Shown here one piece after another: positions 54,762 through 64,000 of a stretch of 64,000 nucleotides of DNA. The notes under the pieces are model-generated. The model was given only the letters and a program-made list of their open reading frames with translations. It was not told the origin of the DNA and searched no databases. Made by a program: the position numbers and the translations under genes. The stretch is from assembly GCF_021018805.1 (NCBI RefSeq), contig NC_086258.1:5557081-5621080 (forward strand), written 5' to 3'. This DNA is from Prinia subflava. Taxonomy: Eukaryota > Chordata > Aves > Passeriformes > Cisticolidae. The stretch's first letter is position 1. Every line of letters starts with the position of its first letter.

Positions 54762-54890
54762 GGGCAACGCTCCCCTTGCGCCTTTTTTAAGCACACAGAA
54801 GGAGGTTTGTTTCAAAAGCCATATTGATAGAGAAAACTGGATGGCGTTTCAGGGTCACCGTTGGGAGATTTTTTTATTGCAGAATGAGAA

Positions 54891-54896
54891 AATAAA
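54891..54896 (+). terminator. ODF2 polyadenylation signal AATAAA (proximal)
   Basis: A canonical hexamer lies 130 bases after the ODF2 stop codon. Further AATAAA motifs at 55686-55691 and 55856-55861 could give longer 3' UTRs of about 0.9-1.1 kb. Confidence 0.7.
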
Positions 54897-55990
54897 ATGA
54901 TGTTGGCATGTGATCAAAATGTGGGGTATCAGCAATACTGGTTTGGTGCTGGAGGTTGGTGTTACACCATAAATTGAGCCCCCAAACCAGGTGGTTTGGC
55001 ATATAATGGAAAAGATCCTTTTCCTCCTGCTGGGTCATGATGGTTTCAGCTCCTAAAACCTATCAGAGGTTTGTTGAATGTGTTAATTTTTGTAAGAGCT
55101 CTCTTCGTGCTTCACTTCTCATTTGGTTTCTCTGTTGGGGTTATCATGTGGGGGTTTTTTGCTTGTGGGATTTTTTAAATAATTTTTTTATACTTTTGAT
55201 GTGATGCTGAAAATAACTGAGGAGCCTGGGCTCTACACTCTCAAGAGATAAGCACAACCACAGTGTTTGTAACAATTTTATACCAGAAATTATGAGTTTG
55301 GTTTGATTTTTTATACTTGATTCTTGTATACACCCTGATCCTTACCTTTATTTGTGAGTGTGATGCTAATACTGCTTTACTCCTCTTACCATGATTTTCT
55401 GATCCTGAGTATACCCACCCAGGACTGAGCCAAAACAATCTAAATTTGAAGGAAATCAGTGTCACTTCATTTGGAATCTTGGTGCAAATGCCATGTGAGT
55501 TCTGGGTGTGCATGAAATCCTGACTTTGTCTTCAGCCAACTAAGGAGCAGCTGCAGATAATCAACTTCTTCATTGAATTCCCCTGCACCTTGTGAAAAAT
55601 CAGGTCATTCGTGTGTCAAGTCTGTAAAGTCCATGTGCTCTCTAGTGTCTTATTGTTTCTACTAAATGGTTTTTAGGAGTACAAAAATAAACCTTGTTTT
55701 TATTTTTCTCTCTTTTGTATCCTATTTATGTGCTACGTGATGTGGTCATTGGCAGTACTTGTCATAAAGGTTTTCTAAACTAATCAGTTTTCAAAAGATC
55801 TGTAATTGCATATGTTTAACACTTTAAAAATTCCAGAACTGCTGAGGGAGAAACCAATAAAGTACATTTTAATTGTTTATGGTGGGGATTTCCTCTTCGT
55901 GTGCTGTGTGTGTCTGAGTTTGGAAAAGCAAACACCCCCCAGGGCTGTTGGTGCAGGCAACTGAATTCCAAACTATTTCTGTGGTTCGTG
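54897..55990. other. ODF2 distal 3' UTR or ODF2-GLE1 intergenic region
   Basis: AT-rich sequence with two further AATAAA hexamers (55686, 55856) and no open frame of interest. It is either the long 3' UTR of ODF2 or spacer. The GLE1 CpG island begins right after it. Confidence 0.55.
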
Positions 55991-56545
55991 AGTGGAGCCT
56001 TCCCTCTCCTTCTGCGACCGGGGCTAAGCAGCGCAAGGCGGCTGCAGCCCTCCCTCCCCAGAATACACAGAATAAATGGAAAATCGCTGAACCTGCGGTT
56101 GTTTTCCCGGCCCGCGTTCCTCAGCCATCGCTGCCGGGGGCGGGACTCGAACCCGCGGCCCTGGCGGGCCCTGCCCGTCCGCCGGGGGGCGGCCCCGCCC
56201 CTTCCGCCCGGCGCGAGGCGGATGCGGCCATTGCGGGCCGGAAGGGGCGGGACGGGCCCGGCCCGGCCGTGAGGGGCCCCTGGGACCGGCGGGACCCGCT
56301 GGGCCCGGACAGGATCGCCATGGAGTCGTGGGAGCTCCGCTTCGACACCCTGGAGGCCCTGCGACTCTCCAGCAAGGGGCAGCTGAGCTACTGCAGGCGC
56401 TGGCAGGAGGATGAGGTGAGGGCTCGCTCCGGGAGTCGGCCCTGGCCGCTGGGAAACACGGACCGCTCATGTCGGTGACTCGGGGCTTGAAACACCCCCA
56501 GACCGGGTCCAGGCTCGGGAGCGCGGGGTCAGGGAGCGGGGCTGG
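55991..56545. promoter_or_regulatory. CpG island, GLE1 promoter
   Basis: CpG-rich block ending just after GLE1 exon 1. It contains an ETS-type CCGGAAG (56238-56244) fused to a GC box (GGGGCGGG), and a CCAT-containing GCGGCCATT (56224-56232) compatible with YY1. A perfect Pol III B-box sits on the minus strand 170 bases upstream of the start codon. Confidence 0.75.
56143..56153 (-). promoter_or_regulatory. orphan Pol III B-box (TFIIIC site)
   Basis: The minus strand reads GGTTCGAGTCC, a perfect match to the B-box consensus GGTTCGANTCC. The flanks can pair as a 5-bp T-stem (GCGGG with CCCGC). No A box, anticodon arm or full cloverleaf is present upstream on that strand, so it is not a working tRNA gene. 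It may be an extra-TFIIIC (ETC) site or a relic. Confidence 0.55.
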
Positions 56546-59500
56546 CCCGAGGGGGTTCAAATGCCCTGCAAAAGTAGGAGAGTCCTACTTTTCTGTTCTG
56601 CAAGAGTAGGAGAGGAAAAAGTGTTGGAAAGACAGCAGGAAAAAGGGTTAAATGGGATACTGAGCTGCGATGGTAAAGCAGCAACTGACTGTGCAGCTGT
56701 GCTAATGGTGTGTTAAAGTTTTATGGAATGTTAAAGTTGTGTCGGATTCAGGGAGAATGTTTTCTCTGAAGGCTGCCTTGGAAGGATGCGTGGCTCCCAT
56801 TGAGCTCTCCCCTTACTGCGGCTGGGTGCTGGACAGCCTTGGTGGGCAATTAGCCCAAGAAATCACACCCTCCGGGACTTCAACGCCCAAACAATCCACT
56901 CCACTCCCCAAACGGGCATCTGCGGAGAAGATCCCGCCTGGCAGCCACCGGAGCTCTTCATCACCTTCATCTACAGAGCCCAGTGAGACCAAGGTAGCTC
57001 TCTGATTGTAATCCATATGTTTATGGAGCAGCTGTGAGGAAAAAGTCCTAACTCGCTGCCATAAATTGTCAGATTAAGGCTGGTTTGTGCTCTGTTAATT
57101 TATGGGGAAAACATCCTTAGTTTTATTTTTTTTTGTGGCATGAACAGGTGATGATAAAATTAGTATATACAGTATTTTAATAGAAGAGTGTTTCACAGCA
57201 GACCCAAAGCAAACTCCACTTTTCACCCTATCTGAGGAGAATAGTTGGAGCTCTGTTGTGTTATGGATTAGCTGCACAGAATTCATCCATTTGGAGGGAT
57301 AAGTTTACAGAAGAGGGGCGGGGCTGTTGTAAAAGTCTATGAGTAACCACACTGGGTTCTCTGGAGTCTTTGAGTGGCTTACAAATATTCTGACTCTATT
57401 TTATGAGGCAGAAGAGTAGGAAGCTGGGCAGTGAGCAGTTGAGTTTTGGAAGTAATTAAGTTGATGAAGCCATTTCATGATTTCCCTCTGGAAAGAGAAA
57501 TGTCCATTGTTTTGCTCAGTGATGACTTCACCACATGACAGTGATACTGAGCAGCAAAGTTTTGTATCACCCTGCCTCTAGTAGACTTAAAAATATATTG
57601 TGAGGAAGAGATATTAATGAAGCAGCAAGATGTGATAAACTTGGTAAGAGAGTCACAAGACTCCTCCTGACGAATGATTCGAAGTATAAACCTGTCTTGA
57701 CTTCTTCCAGTGTCACATCTTCCCTTTCTATTCAGAGGACATGAGGGGTTGTCTGGGCTTTCCAGGTGTCAGTTGACCTTTGTCAGTGTCCTTGAGACTC
57801 TTGCTGTGTCTGCTCCCAGTTTTAGTGACTGGAAAAGTAATTATCTCAATCTCATCAATGTGCTGGAGGACACTCAGAATAGCGGGGTTTCACTGCTGGG
57901 GTGCATGACTGCTCTAGAAAAGTGTATTTGTTAGTTATTTTGTCTGTTTCTTCACAGTTAATAGTTTAGGAGACCTGCTTTATCTGCTTTGTCTGTTTTC
58001 CTCTGTGAGTTGCTGATCCTGTGCTTAGTCGCTGATTTTGCCTTTATGCTGACCATGCAGGAAAATGATCATCTTACTCTCCTGGAAATAAATCAAGAAG
58101 TTGTTCCAGCAGTTCTGTCATCTAAAGTTGCAAAAGTCGAAGGCTGTATCCGGATGTATGAAGAGCTGCACAGGCTGAAAGCAAAGGTAAGAAAAAATGA
58201 TTGAGGGGGTGTCTGTGAATCCCAGGAGAGCTCCACAGTCAGAGATAACAGTGCAAAGGTGGCAAGTTATAAATGTTGGGCAGTTTATTACGTGTTTTCT
58301 TCTGTCCAAATTGTTCAGTGCCTACCTTTGGTGCCCCTCTGTAATGCAGGAGAGGCTGAGGCAGCGGCAGGAGGAGCAGGAGCAGATGGTGAGGGCAGCC
58401 TACGCCCAGGCCAGCGAGCAGCTGAAGCGCTTCGATGAACTGAGGGAGCTAAAGAGGCACCAGGAGTTCCAAGAGTTGCAAGAAGTCATGGAGAAGAGGT
58501 GAGATTATCTCTGGTATCATTAGAATTTTATAGCACTTAATCAAAGTGAGGATTAATTCCTGTTCCTGACTATTCTGTGCTAGTCACTTGTGATTGGAAA
58601 TCCCACCTTCTGCTTGTCTTGCGTTAACTATCCTGTTAGAGTTTGACTGTCAGAGCAGATGTCCAGCTGTTGTTGAGGTTTCAGTGCTTAGAAAAAAACA
58701 ATATTTGTGATAGCCGAAGTTCCTTTAGCTTGTTTTAAGAATAACTTACTGTGTGTTGGTTTGTATTTTGTCTCCTGAATGTCTTGAATACAGTTTTCTG
58801 TCTTTATGTGTATTATAGCTCAAAGGAGGCTCAGGGGCAGCAAGAGAAGTTGAAGGAAGAACACCGACATAGAGCAAAGGTCTGAGACTCTTAAGAATTG
58901 TCTTTCATAGAAGACCGTGACTGCTGGGTGGGAATTGGAAAGACCAATTGATTTATTTGTATTTCCATGACACTCTGAAGTGAGGATGGATTTTCTGGTG
59001 CTATCCTGGGCACCTGCTGCAGTGTGGAAATGCAGTAAAGGCAATTGTGTCATAGGAATGGGAAGGCCCTGTAGAGCTGGAGTCATCAGACCAGAGAGGA
59101 ACAGTACAACTGGAGTTATTGAAGTATTTTATGATTCTTGTGTCTTTGTCTCCCCAGATATTGAACCTAAAATTGCGTGAGGCAGAGCAGCAGAGGCAGC
59201 GCCAGGAGGAGCTGGAACGTTTGCGCAAGGAGGAGGGCCAGGAGAGGCTGCGTCGCCTTTATTCCATCCAGGAGGAGCTGCTGCAGCTGAACCAGCAGAT
59301 TGATCCCAACTACAGGCACAAAGACTTGCCCAGAATCGATCTGTCTGCATACAGCAATCGTGGCAACCAGATCTGTGGGCTGGTGTCAGGGCTCATCCGC
59401 ACCACCAGCGAGGTACCGGCTCTGGAGTTGTGAACTTGGGCTGTCATTCCTTCATACAGCTCCCTGTAGCTGTCTTCAAAGGCAGCTTGTCATGAGGCCC

Positions 59501-62500
59501 TTAAATGAGATGTCACAGCAATGTTTTTAGATATTCATCCTATAAAGCACCCAATTTCAAAGGGGAATTCTTTCCTCTGGCATTTCAGCTGTTCTCTTGA
59601 AAATGGCTTATCAAAATGCATGAGAACTTCTACAAGAGACAGACTCAAATTAAACTCTTGGTGCTGTAAAGTTCCCTCTGTGACAGTGGACTGGTTCATG
59701 AATTGTTAAATACTGAACATCTTATGGTTCTCCTCTGCTCATAAGCTTTTCTGCAGTAGCTGGCTTTCCTTGATGTTTTTTTCTTTCTAGGGTGGGATAC
59801 AAATCTTGAAATATAAAACACTAATAAGGCTAATCCTGTTTTCCAGCTTGTCACAGCTGGCTTTCAGCAGAGGGAGCTGTCGGAGGTTTGCATTAGAGTT
59901 CACTTACACTTGCCTGAGTGTATTCTTAATTTTTGTTGTCCAAGATCTTATGAGACTTAGTCATGGACTTACATTCTTTACAAATATTATGACCAATGTT
60001 CTGTACAAATAAAGGAGATGGGGAATAAAATATGTAGTTAGCTCCCAGGCAAATGCTTCAAAGGCTCCTTGCTCTTGGCTCTGTGACACTGGAACCAAAG
60101 GTTAATGCTGTGTTACCTGTTGTGTTTCCTGGCAGAGAGGGTTCCCAACCCAAGCAGATGTGGCCAGCACTGAACGAGCCCTGCAGGAGATGCGAGGGCT
60201 GATATCCAGCATGCAGCAGGAAATCACTGCAGCTCTAGAAGAAAAAAAGAGGAAAGATGAAGAGGAAAAGAAACAAAAACAGAAAGAGTTAGAGAAGAAA
60301 GAGCAGATGAAGAGTCAGACTCCTGCCCCTGCACAACAGTCAGGGGGAAAGCAGCAGAAGGAAGGTTGGTTAGATGTCTTTAAAAACCTTTTTTATTCCT
60401 TTGCCTTGCAATTTTTTAAATGAGTTTTCTCACTAGAGGTTTAGGTCTTTCTTAGTTATCATCTTTTTTGTTTTTTTTTAATTACAGGACTTCAAGTTAA
60501 AACAGAAGAAAGTATCATGCAGTGGTACCAGCAACTTCAGGATGCTGCTGAGCAATGTGTTGCTGCTTTCAGTGAAATTGGAAACTGCAAAGGCAACACT
60601 GAGGTAAGAACAAATTATTCATACTGTTGAAGAGAGATTATTTTAATTTCTAGGGCAAATAGGATAGCTTTCATTTGCAAAAAATTAAAAAACTCTCTTG
60701 TAGCAGACTTTGTTACCACTTGGTTTCGAAAGGATTTTAAAGTTGTTCGTTTTTTCTCCAGGTGAAGAAGATAAAAACAAACTTGCAGAAGGCAGCTACA
60801 ATCCCTGTGAGCCAGATCTCTAGCATATCAGGTCAGGAAAACAGCAAGAGCTCAATCCCACTGAAATTCCTTTTGCTTTAAAGATTTTATCAGGGCACAA
60901 GCATATCAAGTGTCCCTGTAATTTCCCTAAGGCAGAAAGCTGACCTGCACAGAGCCTTTCTCTGCAGTAGGGTTTGCCTGTGTTTTGAGGGCCTGTTGCT
61001 TCCTTTCTTCATCAGGATTAAGTTTGGTTCATCAGATGGAGCAAAGGTGCCCTCTGGGGTGTGGGTCTGGTGTTCATGAGCTTGATGTGGTCTGGGTAAG
61101 CCTTGTCTGCTGTTCCCTTCTCTTCTTTTCCCATACTTTCCTTGTGTATTTGCAGGCTCTAAGCTGCGAGAGGTGTTTGACAAGATCAATAACCTTCTGT
61201 CTGGGAAGCCTGTTCAAACTGAAGGGCAAGCGGTGTCAGTGACTCAGCATCCACAGGGGCTGGAGTTTGTTTGTTACAAACTTGCAGAGAAGTTTGTGGT
61301 AAGGAAATCTCTTTTTTGGCGTGGCACAGATAGCCAGTGCTCTAGGGGATGCTTTTGGACACTGAACTGTCTCTTCAGCTGTGAAGAACCAAAATCATTG
61401 GGTGTTCAGTTTTCCTGTGTTAATGCAGTGAAAAAACTTCGTTTCTCTTTTCCTTCCAATCCTTATTTTATTTCTTCTAGGAGGAAAAACTCCTTTAATT
61501 TTCAGGCTTACACCTTATATATTTTGAATCAGGAAGGGACAGTGTTATGGAAAATAGTTTGATAGTTAATTTATGGTGAATCACAAAATTATGTACAGGC
61601 TCAAACCTTATATCGTGGCAGAATTTGGGGGAGAAAAAACCCAACACTAAGGCTCAAGAGGCAACCTGCAGTCCCTGCTTTGCTGTTAGCACCTCTCAAG
61701 AAATTAAGTTTGTTTTTTGAAGTTGACAGTATTTTTCTCTTGTCTTTATTTGCAAAATTTGGGCTGTTTGAAACTTTCATCCCTGCAGGAACAAATGCAT
61801 GCAAAAATCAGCCCATAGAATAAAACTGTGACTGATTTGTAAACATTTGAAAGTGATTGTTTGGGTTGAGAATGTCTGTGCAGCGTGCACTTTGAGCCTC
61901 TGTTTGCTAATCCCATTTTTCTATCCTGAGCCAGAGTTTATTGTCATCCTCTGTGGGAGCTGAGGATATGCAGCTTCATCAGCTTTTCTATCCATGGCTT
62001 TATAGCCATGGAAACGTTTGGATCCTTTAATAAAGGCTGACTACAAAAATGAGGAGGTTTTTTTTTTTTGCCTGAGAAATGACTTGAAGTAGTGGTGGCT
62101 GACTTTCCTTTTCCACCCTCCAGAAACACGGGGAAGGAGAAGTATCTTTTCACCATGATTCAGCTTTCCCAATTGCTGTGGTGCTCTCAGGAATCTGGGA
62201 ATTACACCCTCGAGTCGGAGACATCTTTTTAGCTCACCTGCACAAAAAGTGCCCATATTCTGTGCCATTTTACCCTGCTTGGAAAGAAGGGACTTCTATG
62301 GAAGAGTATCAGAGGTAAATTTATTACTGGACTTTTTCTATGAACCCTGCAAGGGTGTAGACTGTTCTGAGTGAACTCCTCTCTCCCCCATCCCTGGGCA
62401 CAGAGGCCTTGACTCTGCAGGTTCACTCACAAGTGTGTAAAAACCATCCTGTTCCCACCCCCTGCCATGGCAGGGACACCTTCCTCTAGAGCTCAGAGCC

Positions 62501-63290
62501 CCATCCAGTCTGTCCTTGAGCCTTTTCTTGGATGGGGCAGCCACAGCTTCTCTGTGACTTGTTCCAGTGCCTCACCAAATGGTGGAACATTTGATCCAGA
62601 GGGTAATGATCAGACTTTCCAATAATTCCTGCATATTTTTGAAAAATCCCTATTCTCAGTAGAGTGGACTTGAATTAAGCTGAGAACTGCAGGGATTCAG
62701 GTGAATGTGTCTTGCTGTACTAAATCTAGAATGTTTTCTCATACTAAGGATACTTGGATATGAAGTTCATGATTCTAAAGTGGAAGAACAAGATCATTTT
62801 CTTAAAAGGATGTCAGGAATGATCCGTCTCTATGCTGCCATCATTCAGCTCCGGTGGCCTTATGGGAACAAGCAAGGGGTACGTGTGTGGCATTGTACTT
62901 AGAACCTTGTTACCATCCCAGGAGTCCATTAAATGTATTGGAAGCTCATTTTGTGGTTGAGGTGTGCTGAATTTAGGCTCAGGATATATTTGAAGGAAAA
63001 TGGTTATAACCATGATGAACAAAGCAATGCCAAGTGATTCATGGTGTTTCTTTATGTTATCAAAACGATCACATTTTATGTCAAGTGTTATAAAGAAGAA
63101 AGTCAATCAGAAAACTGTCTGTTTTGATAATTGTGTTTTGCAAGTCATGAAGCAAGTGCTGAGTGGGTTCTTTGTTGCTTTGCAGGCACATCCTCACGGC
63201 CTGAGCTACGGATGGCGCTGGCTTGCGCAGATGTTGAATCTGGAGCCTCTGGCAGATGTGACAGCTATGCTGCTTTTGGATTTCCTGGAA
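56320..63290 (+). CDS. GLE1: GLE1 mRNA export factor, 5' 13 exons (partial, runs off window)
   Basis: Exons seen: 56320-56415, 56772-56993, 58061-58186, 58350-58498, 58819-58879, 59158-59412, 60136-60364, 60488-60603, 60762-60831, 61156-61298, 62124-62314, 62749-62878, 63186-63290. They are all in frame and encode 631 residues; human GLE1 has 698, so roughly 65 residues lie beyond the window. The N terminus ([20 protein letters not shown]) corresponds to the Nup155-binding end. The variable linker in exon 2 is Ser/Pro-rich. A long charged coiled coil spans about residues 140-375 (exons 4-7). The C-terminal helical domain follows ([50 protein letters not shown]). GLE1 with IP6 activates the helicase DDX19 at the cytoplasmic face of nuclear pores and acts in translation. 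The exon 2 acceptor (AG at 56770-56771) has a weak pyrimidine tract and was chosen by alignment to the human ALEEC-like region. Confidence 0.95.
62438..62585 (-). mobile_element. CR1 LINE fragment, antisense (GLE1 intron 11)
   Basis: Short diverged CR1 3' part: 'ccccctgccatggcagggac', then 'agagccccatccagtctgtc' and 'gatggggcagccacagcttc'. The terminal repeat is degraded. Confidence 0.8.
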
Positions 63291-64000
63291 GTAAGTGGTG
63301 TGGATAACTGTTAGTAGTGAAATGTCACCAGTTCAGATCCCTTTTGAGCTCTGAAGGGATTGCTGAAGTGAGATTCACAGCATATTTTTTTAAACTTGTT
63401 CTTACTCCTTCAGAAAGGAACGTGAATATTTCCACATTCTTGCAAATACAGCTTTGGAGATGAATGATTTCAAAATGTTTTTATAAGCACAAATTCTGTT
63501 GTATTTGATTCTGTTTAAGGTTTCTGGTATTTTAAAAATAGGTGTATGGTCTTATATAATGTCTGTTCCAAGCACTTGGCAGTTCTTTCAGTGCAAGGAG
63601 GTCCTGTGGCTGTTCCAGCCAAATTAGTGCATAAAACAGGATAGATTTTTCAGGCTGAAAAGATCAGAGCCTGATAGATATTAATCCTGTATCCTAAGAT
63701 ACAGGCCTGTGCTAAATAAGAGCTAAAGTTAAAGGCTGAAGTCAGGGGACACAAACACTGTTGAACACAAGCAGCTTCTCTGCTCTTCAAATGCTTCTAA
63801 AGAATTGTAAAAGTACAGATGAGAAAGTGGGAAGTGAAATACCCCATGGGGGATTCTGTTAGGAATTCTGAAGCCAGAGGAACATTTGTCCTGTAAGCTG
63901 TGTGGAGAAAGCTGATGAATCACAGCACACAGCAGTAATCCCAGTGGGGAAATGACCAGCAGATAGTGTTAGGGAAGAGAACTATTTTTGGAGGGAGACT
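63291..64000. other. GLE1 intron 13 (incomplete)
   Basis: The last exon seen ends at a consensus donor (GTAAGT, 63291). The remaining 710 bases contain no further exon that I can recognise; the final GLE1 coding exon or exons lie beyond the window. Confidence 0.7.

Noticed and set aside
56080..56260. Full tRNA gene around the B-box
   Set aside because: No A box and no cloverleaf can be drawn upstream of the T-arm on the minus strand.

Overview
The window is vertebrate, and almost certainly bird, chromosomal DNA. The evidence is five split protein-coding genes with GT-AG introns, CpG-rich promoters, and several truncated copies of CR1, the main LINE family of birds. Introns are short and genes closely spaced, as on an avian microchromosome. 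I cannot name the species. I saw no bacterial genes, CRISPR array, rRNA or complete tRNA.

Layout. Positions 1-6300 hold no recognisable gene (a CR1 tail at the left edge and a few compositional oddities). CIZ1 (+, coding 6942-25416, 15 exons) starts in a CpG island. BBLN (-, 26837-30058, 2 exons) converges on CIZ1. PTGES2 (+, 31589-35503, 7 exons) diverges from BBLN across about 1.5 kb. A repeat-rich gap (35.5-38.3 kb) holds an LTR-like segment and two CR1 copies. ODF2, cenexin-type N terminus (+, 40400-54761, 19 coding exons, CpG promoter near 38.4 kb), is followed by the 5' 13 coding exons of GLE1 (+, 56320-63290), which runs off the right edge.

The genes are not a pathway. CIZ1 is a nuclear-matrix zinc-finger protein linked to DNA replication. 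BBLN is a small coiled-coil protein. PTGES2 is a membrane-anchored glutaredoxin/GST-fold protein. ODF2 is a centriole-appendage and sperm-tail scaffold. GLE1 is an mRNA-export and DDX19-activating factor. They are neighbours by conserved synteny: all map to human 9q34.11, although there CIZ1-BBLN-PTGES2 lies in the opposite relative orientation and well away from ODF2-GLE1.

Exon boundaries were worked out by hand from splice consensus, reading-frame continuity and recalled homology. All internal exon joins listed keep the frame. The most checkable new observations are: a phase-compatible alternative terminal exon in CIZ1 intron 5, a near-consensus CTCF site in the same intron, a frame-shifting cassette-exon candidate in CIZ1 intron 13, an out-of-frame ORF overlapping the CIZ1 start, an orphan Pol III B-box in the GLE1 promoter, and a likely rearrangement junction between PTGES2 and ODF2. 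I found no evidence for a wholly new biological system.
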